NCBI GenBank assembly: GCA_001641205.1
Contig: LSMX01000001.1
Span: forward strand, 124,001 to 188,000
Direction: 5' to 3'
Source: Mycoplasma sp. Bg1
GTDB lineage: Bacteria > Bacillota_I > Bacilli_A > Mycoplasmatales > Hepatoplasmataceae
Length of the DNA stretch: 64,000 bases
Program-made: the position numbers and the translations under genes
In this document: one piece after another, positions 12,018 through 22,361 of the stretch
Layout: each line of letters starts with the position of its first letter
Numbering within the stretch: position 1 is the first letter of the stretch
The notes under the pieces: model-generated
The model's database searches: none
Told to the model about the DNA's origin: nothing
Seen by the model: the letters and a program-made list of their open reading frames with translations, nothing else

Positions 12018-13199
12018 ATGTATTTGGTACATAAAAGTAAGGGAATACCAAAACATAAAAAGTTTATAAATGTAGAATGACATAAAATAACTTCAATTTA
12101 TTATCTAATTTTTGTTTTTGGTAAAAGTGTATTAACTCCACAAAAGTTAATAGGTTCTTTTATTTTGATTTTAATTTTTGCAATTGGTTCATCAGCAATG
12201 ATGCCTTATTATTTTTCTTATGGAACAACTGCTAATTTAAGCCTCTTTTTAATTTCGTCTTTTATTTATGGTTCTATTTGTTATTCATTTCATAAATCTA
12301 CTTTATTTGAAAATATTAAAGGAACTAGTTTAAGTAAATATGAAATTTATTTTAGTATTTTAGTAATAGTTACTCTTTTTAGCGTAATTATGTATCTTTT
12401 TATTCTTGCATTTTTTACAATTGGTTTATCTGTTAATTCTAGTTTGTTTACTAATGCTTGATTTTCTTCAACAACTATTTCAACTTCTTCAAAAATAATG
12501 CTTGGAGAGTTAAATTTTAAATTATTAATATGATGGTATTTTGCTTATATTTTGATAAATTTTTCATTATTTTATTTATTTCAAAATCTTTCAAATAATC
12601 AAACAACTTTTTATTTATTAGTTTTTTTCTATTTTATTTTATTAATGATATTTGGAAATGCAGTAAATGTTGTAATGCTTAATCATGAATATTCAGTAAC
12701 AGAAACATATCCTTATTTGGATGCAATAAATTATTCTTATTATATTGAGGATGTAAATATAGATTTAATTTTTTCTATTCCAGATAATAATTTTCCAATT
12801 AGTCCTTCAATGCAAATGTCAGTTTCTAATTCCTTAAAAGATCAATGAGTTAATGATAGATATTTTTATTCTTTGATGACACTTTTTACTCCACATTATT
12901 GAATTAATTTTTATTGTACAAATGTCATGAAAGCAACTTCATTAACAACTGTAAACATAAATCCATTACCAGGTGAAAATCTAGTTGAAACTTTAATTGG
13001 GGAAAAAATTGATACTTTTAACATTGATATAGTTTATTCTCCAACTAGCTTTGAAAGCATAGAAATGTGAACTTTTAGTAATGAACTTGCCTGAATTTTG
13101 GGCATGTATTTATGAATAATTTATTCTTTCCTTATTATGTTAATCGGATTATGTTTTTCAAGTTTTCTTTTTAATAAAAATAAAAAACAGAAAAATTAA
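12018..13199 (+). CDS. Multi-pass membrane protein, tandem paralog 3
   Basis: A 393-residue membrane protein, closest to paralog 2. Shared segments include 'LIFVFGKSVL', 'MPYYFSYGTTANLSLFLISS', 'KSTLFENI', 'FSLFYLFQNLSN', 'LFTPHYWINFY' and 'NVMKAT'. The membrane pattern is the same (about six segments), with a variable, polar stretch near residues 215-270. The C-terminus is Lys/Asn-rich. The ATG at 12018 lacks a ribosome-binding site but sits just after a -10 box. Function unknown; an exporter or channel-like role is only a guess. Confidence 0.75.
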
Positions 13200-13259
13200 T
13201 TTATTAGTATATTTGTCTTTAATTTAAATCATAATGATTTCTAAGTATTACAAATTAAT

Positions 13260-13332
13260 ATATGAATGGTTTATTTTATCTTTTTACTTTTATTGAAATA
13301 TGTTTTTTAAAATTTCATTACTATAAAGTTAA
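13260..13332 (+). pseudogene. Decayed 3' tail of a fourth membrane paralog
   Basis: The 73 bases from 'ATATGAATGGTTTATTTTAT' at 13260 to 'AAAGTTAA' at 13332 align almost base for base with the last 75 bases of paralog 2 (ending at 11985). The alignment includes the codons for 'LWM-YFI' and the terminal 'AAAGTTAA'. An in-frame TAA and a 2-base shortening break the frame. No upstream remainder of this copy is recognisable. This is a relic of a fourth tandem copy. Confidence 0.6.
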
Positions 13333-13348
13333 TCAAGATTAATTACTA

Positions 13349-13354
13349 TATAAT
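13349..13354 (+). promoter_or_regulatory. -10 box (TATAAT) for rpmE
   Basis: An exact TATAAT lies 49 bases upstream of the rpmE ATG. The leader carries a clear AAGGAG ribosome-binding site at 13385-13390. Confidence 0.45.
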
Positions 13355-13403
13355 AATATAGACGACAAAACAATCGTTATACTTAAGGAGATATATACAC
13401 ATC

Positions 13404-13622
13404 ATGAAAAAGGATTTACATCCCGAATTAAAAAAAATTGAAGTTACTTGCACTACTTGTGGAAATAAATTTGAAATCGAAACAATTTTAGATGAACTAA
13501 AAGTTGATACATGTTCAAATTGTCATCCCTTTTATACAGGTAAAATGTCTTCTGCTTCAGCAGCAGGAAGAATTGAAAAATTCAATAAAAAATTTGAGTC
13601 TACACTTAAAAATAAAAAATAA
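13404..13622 (+). CDS. rpmE: 50S ribosomal protein L31
   Basis: A 72-residue ribosomal protein with the L31 pattern 'LHPELKKIEVTCTTCGNKF' and 'VDTCSNCHPFYTGKM'. The four cysteines (CxxC and CxxC) indicate the zinc-containing form. The C-terminal 'AAGRIEKFNKKF' is also typical. In Bacillus rpmE lies between the fba and prfA regions, as it does here. A terminator follows 20 bases after the stop. Confidence 0.95.
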   Translation: MKKDLHPELKKIEVTCTTCGNKFEIETILDELKVDTCSNCHPFYTGKMSSASAAGRIEKFNKKFESTLKNKK

Positions 13623-13643
13623 TCTCCGACCAAAAATTTGCGC

Positions 13644-13673
13644 AAAAAAAACACCTTTTTAGGTGTTTTTTTA
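13644..13673 (+). terminator. Rho-independent terminator after rpmE
   Basis: Stem AAAAACACCT/AGGTGTTTTT with loop TTTT and a T-rich tail. It has the same ACACCT/AGGTGT core as the fba terminator. Confidence 0.88.
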
Positions 13674-13696
13674 TTTCATTAGTAAATTTTAATAGT

Positions 13697-13702
13697 TATA
13701 AT
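13697..13702 (+). promoter_or_regulatory. -10 box (TATAAT) for prfA, probably leaderless
   Basis: An exact TATAAT ends 7 bases before the prfA ATG at 13710 and no ribosome-binding site is present. Transcription would start at about the A of the start codon. Confidence 0.55.
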
Positions 13703-13709
13703 TAAATAT

Positions 13710-14786
13710 ATGGATAAAAATATAGAAGATAAATTATCAGAAATGTTAAAGGACTTTGAACAAATTTCAATGTCCTTAATGGATCCAAAAATTTTAAAAA
13801 ATATTAAAGAATTCACTATTTTAAATAAAAAAGCAAAAATATTAGAACCAAAAGTTAAACTTTATAAACAATATCTTGAATTAAATCAAGAAATAAAAGA
13901 TATAACTACAATGCTTGAAGAAGAAACCGATCATGATATGGTTGCTGAATTAAAACTAATTTTACAACAAGTAAAAAAAGATCTTAATTATTTAAATGAA
14001 ACAATTTTAGAAATAATGATTAATAAAGATCCTCTTGATGAGCATGATGTAATTATTGAAATACAAGGGGCTGCTGGAGGCGATGAAGCAAAAATTTTCG
14101 CTGGTGATTTATATAGAATGTATACAAAATATGCAGCTAAAATGGAGTGGGAAATTGAAATTATTGATTCTGAAAATTCAAATCAAGGTGGTTTTTCTTT
14201 TATTACTTTTGAAGTTAATGGAACTGATGTTTATGGACATTTAAAATTTGAATCTGGGGTGCATCGGGTACAACGTGTTCCACTTACAGAAAGTTTAGGA
14301 AGAGTACATACCTCTACTGCAACGGTAGTGGTAACACCACAACTTGATGAAGATTCTAATGAAATTGAATTAAATCATTCTGATTTAAGAATTGATACTT
14401 ATCGAGCATCTGGAGCTGGGGGACAGCATATTAATAAAACCGATTCTGCAGTAAGAATTACCCATATTCCAACAGGAATTGTAGCTCAATCACAAGATGG
14501 AAGAAGTCAACATGATAATAAAGATAAAGCAATGAAAACTTTACTTTCAAAACTTTATGATCAAAAATTACAAGCTGAAGCAAAAAGTAGAAATGAAACA
14601 AAATCTTTAATTGTAGGAACAGGAGATCGTTCAGAAAAAATTAGAACCTATAATTATCCACAAAATCGCATTACTGATCATCGAATTGGTCTTACTTTAA
14701 AAAAACTTGACCGAGTAATGGATGGGGGACTTGCGGAAATAATAGATGTTCTTATTGCAACAAACAGGGGAAAAGAAAATGAATAA
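13710..14786 (+). CDS. prfA: Peptide chain release factor 1
   Basis: A 358-residue class I release factor. The peptidyl-tRNA hydrolysis motif GGQ is in 'ASGAGGQHINKTDSAVRI' near residue 235. RF1 reads UAA and UAG; RF2, which reads UGA, is expected to be missing in organisms that use UGA for Trp, and none is seen in this window. 'GGDEAKIFAGDLYRMY' and 'HRVQRVPLTES' are family-conserved. It overlaps prmC, whose product methylates the GGQ glutamine, by 8 bases. Confidence 0.96.
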   Translation: MDKNIEDKLSEMLKDFEQISMSLMDPKILKNIKEFTILNKKAKILEPKVKLYKQYLELNQEIKDITTMLEEETDHDMVAELKLILQQVKKDLNYLNETILEIMINKDPLDEHDVIIEIQGAAGGDEAKIFAGDLYRMYTKYAAKMEWEIEIIDSENSNQGGFSFITFEVNGTDVYGHLKFESGVHRVQRVPLTESLGRVHTSTATVVVTPQLDEDSNEIELNHSDLRIDTYRASGAGGQHINKTDSAVRITHIPTGIVAQSQDGRSQHDNKDKAMKTLLSKLYDQKLQAEAKSRNETKSLIVGTGDRSEKIRTYNYPQNRITDHRIGLTLKKLDRVMDGGLAEIIDVLIATNRGKENE

Positions 14787-15621
14787 AGCATTGCGCACAT
14801 ATTTTTTAAAAGAACTTTTAAAAGAAGAAGATAAAAAATTGCAATTGGCAATTAAAGATTTTTATATTAAAAAAAATAGTCTTACAAAAGCTGATTTTTT
14901 AGAGCGAGAAGATACATTAAAACTTACGAATAAACAATTTAAATATTATAAAGAAATAGGAGAAAAAGCACTTTCAGGAAAAGATATTACTTTTGATATT
15001 GGACATCGATTTTTTTATAATGTAGAAATTGATCTTACAAAAAAAGTTTTTATTCCTCAACCAGATACTGAACTTCTTGTGGAAAAAATTCTTGGTGATT
15101 ATAAAAAAGGGGAGGGTCTTGAAATTGGTTCTGGAACAGGGGCAATTTGTATTGCTATTGCAAAAAATTCAAAAATAATTTTTGATGCAATTGATGTAAG
15201 TTCAAGTGCAATTAAAGTTTCTACTAGAAATGCATTTAATAATGAAATTGGAAAAAGTATTGATTTTATGCATAAATCATTTTCTAATTTAAAAGTTAAG
15301 GAATATGATTTTATTGTTTCAAATCCCCCTTATATTAAAAAAGATGATCCCAATATTAGTGCATGAGTAAAAGAAAATCAGCCTAAAAAAGCACTCTATT
15401 CTAAAAAAGATGGATTAGCTTTTATTGAATCTATTTTAGAAAATGGAAATAAATTTTTAAAACCTCAGGGCAAAATTTATTTAGAATTTGGTTTTGAACA
15501 AAAAGAAGCACTAGAAATTCTAATTAAAAAATATTATCAAAAATATACTTTTTATAAAGATTTAAATAATAATTGAAGAGTGGTTGTGATTGAAGTTGAC
15601 AAACAAGAAAAAAATAGTTAA
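14779..15621 (+). CDS. prmC: Release-factor glutamine methyltransferase
   Basis: A 280-residue SAM-dependent methyltransferase (HemK/PrmC) that modifies the glutamine of the GGQ motif in RF1. The SAM-binding motif is 'GLEIGSGTGAICIAIA' (residues about 113-128) and the catalytic NPPY motif occurs in 'FIVSNPPYIKKDD' (about 178-190). An upstream in-frame ATG at 14746 lies deep inside prfA; the ATG at 14779, preceded by 'GGGGAAAAGAAA', is the better start. The 3' end overlaps tsaC by 32 bases. Confidence 0.93.
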
Positions 15622-16150
15622 AGCTTTACAAAATAATGAAATAGTAGCCATACCAACTGATACTGTATATGGTCTTTTTATTAAACTTTCACAAAATAAT
15701 ATGTTTAATTTAAATTTATATAAAAAAAGAGCAAAAGACCAACCCTTACAAGTGATGTTTCCAAGTATAGAAGCAGCATTACCTGCAATTGAAATTAATG
15801 ATTTTCAGGAATCGATTTTAAGGGAAGAATTGCCTGGAAATAAATCGGTTGTTGTTCCTGCAAACAAAGAATTTGCTAAAAAATATTTAAATGAACAAAC
15901 AACAATTTCTTTACGAATTCCTTCAAAAGTAGATGCGAGAGTTTTAGTAAAAATTTTACAAAAGGTTGGCCCTTGTTTTGCAACAAGTGCAAATCATCAT
16001 GGGAAAGATATGTTAAATGATTTTTATGGAGTTAGAGATTATTTTACTGATATCTTAGTTTTAGAAGGAAAACCTGGCTTAACAATTGCATCTACTATTA
16101 TTCAACTTAATGCAAATAGTGTAAAAATTTTACGAGGAGAGAAAAAATAA
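15590..16150 (+). CDS. tsaC: L-threonylcarbamoyladenylate synthase (Sua5/YrdC/YwlC family)
   Basis: A 186-residue protein of the YrdC family, making threonylcarbamoyl-AMP for the t6A37 modification of ANN-decoding tRNAs. The substrate pocket motif appears as 'IPTDTVYGLFIK' near residues 21-32, with 'SLRIPSK' and 'ATSANHHGKD' downstream. The start is a TTG, either 15590 or 15596; no ATG occurs before the conserved core, so a TTG start is required. The overlap with prmC and the direct abutment to glyA indicate a polycistronic mRNA. Confidence 0.9.
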   Translation: MKLTNKKKIVKALQNNEIVAIPTDTVYGLFIKLSQNNMFNLNLYKKRAKDQPLQVMFPSIEAALPAIEINDFQESILREELPGNKSVVVPANKEFAKKYLNEQTTISLRIPSKVDARVLVKILQKVGPCFATSANHHGKDMLNDFYGVRDYFTDILVLEGKPGLTIASTIIQLNANSVKILRGEKK

Positions 16151-17359
16151 ATGAAAAATGATCAAATTATTGGAGATTTAATTAAAAAGGAAGAAAAACG
16201 TCAAGCAGAATATGTGGAGCTTATTGCTTCAGAAAATTTTTGTTCTGCAGATGTTAGGGAAGCGGTTGGTTCTGTTTTAACAAATAAATATGCAGAAGGT
16301 TATCCTTTTGCAAGATATTATGCTGGTTGTAATGTAATTGATGAAATTGAACATCTTGCAATTGAAAGACTAAAAACAATTTTTCATGCTGACTTTGCTA
16401 ATGTGCAACCTCATTCAGGTTCACAAGCTAATATGGCTGCTTATTTAGCAATAATTAAACCAGGAGATAAAATTTTAGGAATGTCCCTTACTTCTGGTGG
16501 GCATCTTACCCATGGTTTTAAGGTTTCTGCAACTGGACAAATTTTTGAATCTGCAGCTTATGAAGTAAGCCCAATTACAAATGAACTTGATTATGAAATG
16601 ATTAGAAAACAAGCTTTAGAATTTAAACCTAAATTAATTATTTGTGGAGCAAGTGCTTATTCAAGAATTATAAATTGAAAAGCTTTTAAAGATATTGCTG
16701 ATGAAGTGGGCGCCTATGTTGTTGCTGATGTTGCTCATATTGCTGGATTAATTGTAACTGATTTACATCCAAATCCACTTGATGTTGGAATTGATATTGT
16801 AACTTCAACAACCCATAAAACTTTGCGTGGTCCAAGGGGAGGAATTATTTTAACAAATAATCCTGAAATTGCTAAAAAAATTGATAAAGCAGTTTTTCCT
16901 GGAACACAAGGCGGACCACTTGAACATGTAATTGCCGGAAAAGCAATTGCTTTTAAGGAAGCTGCTTCCAAAAAATATAAGCATTATATGCAAGATGTAG
17001 TTGCTAATGCAAAAATCATGGCCAAAACCTTTATTGATAACGGAGCAACCATTATTACCGGGGGAACAGATAACCATCTTTTTATGATTGATGTGATGAA
17101 AACCTATAATATTACTGGTCAACAAGCAGAAAATCTTCTTTTTGAAGCTCACATTGTGGTTAACAAAAATACAATTCCTTATGAAACTCTTTCTCCAACT
17201 ATTACTAGTGGAATTAGAATTGGGACTCCAGCAATGACAACCCATGGTTGAAAAGCTTCTGATTTTGTTAAACTTGCAGAAATTATGCATGAAATTCTTT
17301 CAAAAAATGATCTAAAATTTGCAAGAGAAAATATCTCAAAAGTAAAAGGAATGATGTAA
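16151..17359 (+). CDS. glyA: Serine hydroxymethyltransferase
   Basis: A 402-residue PLP enzyme interconverting serine and glycine with transfer of a one-carbon unit to tetrahydrofolate. The N-terminal 'YVELIASENFCSADVREA' and 'YAEGYPFARYYAGC' are signature regions. The PLP-binding lysine lies in 'TSTTHKTLRGPRGG' near residue 223. Length is normal for a slightly short mollicute form. It begins immediately after the tsaC stop and ends two bases before upp. Confidence 0.96.
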
Positions 17360-17361
17360 TT

Positions 17362-17991
17362 GTGAAAAATGTAATTGTTTTAGAACACCCTTTAATTCAA
17401 CACAAATTAACCCATATTCGAAAAAAAGAAACAACTTCAAAAGAATTTAAAGAATTTTTAAATGAAATTTCTACTTTAATGGCTTATGAAGTTTTTAAGG
17501 ATATTAAACTAGAAGAGATTGAAATAGAAACTCCTTTAAAAAAAACAGTTGGTTATAACCTTGCAGAAAAAGTTAATTTATATCCAATTTTACGGGCAGG
17601 AATTGGAATGGTAGATGGTTTTATTAGCGTAGTTCCCTCTGCAAGAATTGGACATATTGGGATGTACCGTGATGAAGAAACATTAACTCCAATTCAATAT
17701 CTTTTTAAATATCCAAAAGATACTGAAAAAGATACCTTCAATATTATAATTGATCCAATGATAGCAACAGGAAATTCAGCTTTAGCTGCAATAGAAATTT
17801 TAAAAAGTCAAGGAATTATTAATTTAACTTTTGTTGCACTTCTTGGTTCTAAAATTGGAGTTGAAAAAATAGCAAAAACTCATCCTGACGTCAAACTTTA
17901 TCTTGCTGCAATTGATCCGGAATTAAACAAAAAAGGTTATATTGTTCCTGGACTTGGAGATGCAGGAGATAGAATTTTTGGAACAAAATAA
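17362..17991 (+). CDS. upp: Uracil phosphoribosyltransferase
   Basis: A 209-residue salvage enzyme converting uracil and PRPP to UMP. The PRPP-binding loop reads 'IIDPMIATGNSALAAIEIL' near residues 130-148, and the uracil-binding C-terminal region reads 'GYIVPGLGDAGDRIFGTK'. It starts with GTG at 17362, two bases after glyA; no ATG is available before the conserved N-terminus. The glyA-upp-atpI-atpB order is typical of Firmicutes. Confidence 0.95.
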   Translation: MKNVIVLEHPLIQHKLTHIRKKETTSKEFKEFLNEISTLMAYEVFKDIKLEEIEIETPLKKTVGYNLAEKVNLYPILRAGIGMVDGFISVVPSARIGHIGMYRDEETLTPIQYLFKYPKDTEKDTFNIIIDPMIATGNSALAAIEILKSQGIINLTFVALLGSKIGVEKIAKTHPDVKLYLAAIDPELNKKGYIVPGLGDAGDRIFGTK

Positions 17992-18007
17992 TACTTTACC
18001 AAAAATA

Positions 18008-18397
18008 ATGGAAAAAAAAATAATGGTAATCATCTTTTGCTTATCATTATTTTTGTTTGCAATTAGTGGTTTGTGTGCAATTAGTCAGGCATCTAGACCA
18101 ACAACATATGGAATTTTATTGGGATTATCATTTTCCTGATTTTCCCTTTTTATTCTTTGGGTTTTTCTTATTTATGATTCTAAATTAAAACTTAAAATTA
18201 CTTTTTTTGCCGGAATAATATTATGACTTGTACGGACTTTCTTTCTCTTGATTGTTCTTTTAATTATTATTTTTCTTTTTCTTGATGGCACTCGTAGTAC
18301 AAATTATGTGCTGCAAATTTTTATTTCAGCATTATTTTCTTATTCAATTCCGATGTTTACAGTCATTATTTTTTGAATTGAAGAAACTATTATATAG
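18008..18397 (+). CDS. Small four-helix membrane protein, AtpI-like by position
   Basis: A 129-residue protein consisting almost entirely of four hydrophobic segments (about residues 5-27, 33-57, 62-90 and 100-124). Sequence identity with known proteins is not evident to me. It occupies the place of atpI (uncI) between upp and atpB in Firmicutes, and its length and four-segment topology fit AtpI, which assists c-ring assembly or Mg2+ supply for F-ATPase. The glp genes now separate it from atpB. An in-frame upstream ATG at 17942 lies inside upp; 18008 is preferred because it begins after the upp stop. The call is an inference from context. Confidence 0.5.
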
Positions 18398-18530
18398 CAT
18401 AAAAATTAAATTTTATAAAATATATTAATGTTGTATATTTAATAATGCATTTTTAATTAAATGCCATAAATATGAGATATAAATAAATTGTAAATTGTAA
18501 ATTTTTTTATTAAATTATTAACATGTATTG

Positions 18531-18564
18531 AATATATTAATATAAAGAATATATTAATATAAAG
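18531..18564. repeat. Tandem 17-bp direct repeat upstream of glpF
   Basis: The 17-mer AATATATTAATATAAAG occurs twice back to back (18531-18547 and 18548-18564). It lies in the 232-base gap 18398-18629 before glpF, which otherwise holds only AT-rich sequence and no gene. It may be a duplicated promoter or operator, or simple slippage. Confidence 0.6.
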
Positions 18565-18629
18565 CATATTTTAGACTAATTAAATTAAATCTATTATTAT
18601 AATTATTTTCATAGAAATGAGGAAAACTT

Positions 18630-19445
18630 ATGGATCAACAACCATTTTTATATTTTCTTTCTGAATTTTTAGGAACCTTTGTATTAATGTTAATTGGACT
18701 TGGTGTAAATGCTAATGTTTCATTAAAAAAAACTAAAGGATTTAATTCAGGATGAATTGTTATTACTTGAGGATGAGCAATGGGAGTGCTAATTGGGGCA
18801 ACAATTGCTTTATATTCAGGTGGACAACTTAATCCCGCAGTTGCTGTCGGATTATGAGCCACAAAACAAATTACTATCAGTTTTTTCTTTTTGGCAATAG
18901 CTGGACAATTATTTGGAGCCTTTGTGGCATCTTTACTTATTGTTTATTTATTTTGAGACCACTTTAAAGCGACAGATAATGCTGATGCTGTAGCTGGGAC
19001 ATTTTTTACATCACCAGCAATTAAAAGTCCATTACGGAATTTTATGACTGAAATTTTTGGAACATTTGTGCTTGTTGGAGGAATATTGTTTGCGACAATT
19101 TATAGTAAATCTACAAATGGATTACTTCCTGCATTATTATATGGACCACTTTTTGCTGGATTAATTGTATTTGCAGTAGGATTAACTCTTGGGGGATTAA
19201 CTGGATATGCAATTAATCCTTGTCGGGATTTATGCCCAAGACTTGCCCACTGATTAATGCCTGTTCCAAATAAAGGTAGTTCACATTGATCATATGTGTG
19301 AGTTCCAGTTATTGGGCCAATTGTTGGAGCTCTATTTGCTGTCGCAATTGCATATATTGCATTAGTAATTGGAAATGGGGAAATTGGTGACGTTCCAAAT
19401 TGAGGAGCAAATGTTGCTTCATTGAACTTATTTCTATATATTTAA
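18630..19445 (+). CDS. glpF: Glycerol uptake facilitator (aquaglyceroporin)
   Basis: A 271-residue MIP-family channel with six membrane segments for passive glycerol entry. The first NPA box is canonical in 'GGQLNPAVAVGLW'. The second box, normally NPARD-GPR, reads 'NPCRDLCPRLAH', so Ala is Cys and the usual Gly is Cys, while the pore Arg and Asp are kept. 'SEFLGTFVLMLIG' opens segment 1. It is followed by glpK and glpO, forming a glycerol catabolic cluster. The ribosome-binding site GAGGA is about eight bases upstream of the ATG. Confidence 0.93.
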
Positions 19446-19499
19446 TGGTTAAATTAGAATATTAATTCTAATTTTAATAAATTTAAGAAAAGGAAAAAT

Positions 19500-20987
19500 A
19501 TGAAAAAATATATTATTTCAATTGATTCCGGAACAACTTCAGTCAGAACATTGATAATTGATCAACAGACAAATGTTTATTCACTTGCACAAAAAGAGTT
19601 CACTCAATATTTTCCACATTTGGGATGAGTTGAACATGATGCAGATGAATTATATGCTTCACAATTTTCTACAATGGTGCAGGCAATGCAACAAAAAAAT
19701 TTAAAAGCTGAACAAATAGAAGCTATCGGAATTACAAATCAAAGAGAAACAATTGTTATTTGAGATAAAAATACTGGAATTCCTATTTATAATGCAATTG
19801 TATGACAAGATCGTAGAACAACTAAATATTGTGAAAAATTACAAGAAAATGAAGAATTAAAAGTCAAAATACATGATAAAACAGGACTTTTAATTGATCC
19901 TTATTTTTCTGGAACAAAAATTAAATGAATGTTAGATCATATTGAAGGTGCTAGAGCAAAAGCGGAAGCTGGAGAATTACTTTTTGGAACAATTGATACC
20001 TGAATTATTTGGAAATTAACAAATGGTGATGTTCACGCAACTGATTTTACTAATGCTTCAAGAACACTACTTTTTAATATAAAAACAAAAAAATGAGATG
20101 ATGAACTTTTAAAAATATTTGATATTCCAAAAAGTATTCTCCCAAAAGTATTGAATTCTTCAGATGATTTTGGAGAAATTACTTCTGGAATTTATAAAGG
20201 AATTAAAATTAGATCTGCAATTGGTGATCAACAATCTTCAATGTTTGGTCATCGTGTAAAATCCGGTGAACTTAAAGGGACATATGGAACTGGAGCTTTT
20301 TTAATTTTAAATACTGGTGAAGATTATATTTCATCTGAAAATGGTTTAATTACCACCATTGGATTAGGGTTAAATGGAAAAATAACTTATGCACTTGAAG
20401 GATCAATTTATGTTGCTGGTTCTGCCTTAAAATGATTAAAGGAAGAAATGTATCTAATTCATGACTATAAACAAATTGATTATTATGTAGAAAATTATGA
20501 TCCTAGTTCTGGTGTATATGTTGTTCCATTTTTTGTTGGTGCAGGAGCACCATATTGAAATTCACATGCACGAGGTATGTTTACTGGTCTAACAAGGGCA
20601 ACAAATAGAGCAGATATTGTGGCTGGAACTGCAATTTCTATTGCATTACAAACCTATGATATTTTCAAAATTTTTGAAAAAGATTATGGTGATAGTATTA
20701 ATAAAATGTTTATTGATGGAGGTGTTACTAAAGGAGAAGAATTGATGCAATTTACTGCGGATTTATTAGATAGACGTTTGTTTAAACAAAAATCGCAGGA
20801 AATTACTGCTCTTGGAGCTGCTTATTTAGCTGGACTTTATACAGGTTTTTGAAAAAACGAAAATGAATTAGATAAAAATATTGAATATAAAACAATATTT
20901 TATCCAGTAATGACAGACACAGAAAGAAAAAATATTACAAAAGGTTGAGATGCAGCAGTTAAAGCTGCACTTACCTGAGAAAGTTAA
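19500..20987 (+). CDS. glpK: Glycerol kinase
   Basis: A 495-residue FGGY-family kinase forming glycerol-3-phosphate. Landmarks are 'SIDSGTTSVRTLIID' (phosphate 1), 'GITNQRETIVIWD', 'VWQDRRT', 'GDQQSSMFGH' and 'GTYGTGAFLILN' (ATP-binding), and 'MFIDGGVTKGEELMQF' near the C-terminus. Length and motif order are normal. AAAAGGAAA precedes the ATG. Glycerol-3-phosphate can then be oxidised by GlpO or used for lipids. Confidence 0.96.
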
Positions 20988-21026
20988 ATATAACTTTATT
21001 TATATTATTTATTTAAAAGGAAAAAT

Positions 21027-22151
21027 ATGAAAAATAACTATAAAACAAACATTGCAATTATTGGAGGCGGAATTATTGGTCTTTTTATTGCAGAAGAATT
21101 TCTTAAACAAGGTGTAAACGATATTACTATTTTAGAGAAGAACCCTAAAATATTAAGAGAAACATCATCACATAATTCTGGTTTAATTCATGGTGGATTT
21201 GATGCAACTCCTGGAACAATGAAAGCAAAATTCAATGTTGAAGGAAGACATATATTTGAAAAAGAATATCTTAAACCAGGAGCTCCCTTTGATTTTGCAA
21301 AAGTTAATTCAATTATTTTAGCATTTAATAATGATGATGTTAATGAATTAGATAAATTATATGACCAAGGGATTAAGAATGGACTTAACCCCGAAGAAAT
21401 GAAAATAATTTCTAAAGAAGAAGTTTTAAAATTAGAACCACTTGTTAACCCTGATGTTTTAAAAGCATTCATTTGTAATTCATCAACTGTTTTAGATCCT
21501 GTGGGTCTTGGTAATTATCTTTTTGAAACAAATACTAAAAACGGGTTAAAAACTATTCTTAATTTTAAAGTTTCTAAAATTACTAATGAAAAAGAAAGTA
21601 TTTTACTTGAAGCGGAAAACGGGGATGAAATTGAAGCCAATTTTGTTTTAAATGTTTCTGGAATTTGAGCTGAAAATGTTGCAAAATTAGTTGAAGAAGA
21701 ACCAGATTTTAAAATTCAAACAAGAAGAGGACAATATAGATTTCTTGATGCTACTCAAGCAGCAAAATTACAAGGAAATGTTTACTTTTTAACTCCTTCA
21801 AAACATGGAAAGGGAGTTATCGTTGCAAAACTTTTTAATGGTCAAGTAATGGTAGGCCCAACAGCTGAAGATGGAGTTCCTCTTGATGATGCACAATTAG
21901 TGACACCAAGAGCATTGAAACATGTTAAAAAAATTGGTTTAAAAATTATTCCAACTCTTAATATGGATAGAACAGAGCAAACTTGAGCAGGATGTAGATC
22001 CATCAATACTGTTACAAGAGATTATCATATTGAAATGTCCAATACTATGCCACATTTTATGCATGTTGCTGGAATGCAATCACCCGCATTATCAGGTGGA
22101 CCAGCAATCGCAAAATATGTTTATAAAAAATATTTAACAAATATGAGCTAA
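21027..22151 (+). CDS. glpO: Glycerol-3-phosphate oxidase (GlpO type)
   Basis: A 374-residue FAD-dependent oxidoreductase. The N-terminal Rossmann motif is 'IAIIGGGIIGLFIAEEFLK' (residues about 9-27), followed by 'HNSGLIHGG', typical of the DAO fold, and a C-terminal 'RDYHIEMS' and 'GMQSPALSGGPAIA' FAD region. The short form and genomic place after glpK match mollicute GlpO, which uses oxygen and releases H2O2 while making dihydroxyacetone phosphate. Oxidase rather than dehydrogenase activity is inferred from that family, not seen. A strong terminator follows. Confidence 0.88.
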
Positions 22152-22165
22152 TTTTTAAATTTATA

Positions 22166-22197
22166 GAAAAAGCTTTTTTAAAGCTTTTTCTTTTTTT
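22166..22197 (+). terminator. Rho-independent terminator after glpO
   Basis: A perfect 11-bp stem GAAAAAGCTTT/AAAGCTTTTTC with a 3-base loop and seven T residues. It separates the glp cluster from the ATP synthase operon. Confidence 0.9.
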
Positions 22198-22241
22198 ATA
22201 AATATTTTTACATGACATATCTATTTCTTTTTATATTTTTT

Positions 22242-22247
22242 TATAAT
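22242..22247 (+). promoter_or_regulatory. Candidate -10 box for the atp operon
   Basis: An exact TATAAT lies about 115 bases before atpB. A second AT-rich TATAAC is at 22344-22349. Which one is used cannot be told; the gap 22152-22361 contains no gene. Confidence 0.35.
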
Positions 22248-22361
22248 ATTAAGTTTTCCTTTTTTTTATTTTTCATTTAAACTAAAAAAGGTAAAATTAT
22301 ATTATTAGATTAAATTTTTTTAATAATTTAGCATTAATTAAAATATAACTAATATTTGTGT

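Noticed and set aside
15590..15621. Overlap of prmC and tsaC as a frameshifted single gene
   Set aside because: Both proteins have complete family domains and end or start normally; a 32-base overlap with TTG start is acceptable in a compact genome.
16850..17290. Long minus-strand frame opposite glyA
   Set aside because: It is a shadow of glyA with no start signal and a composition mirroring the coding strand. The same applies to the other minus-strand frames, such as 1643-1858, 40296-40757, 55125-55475 and 55791-56264.
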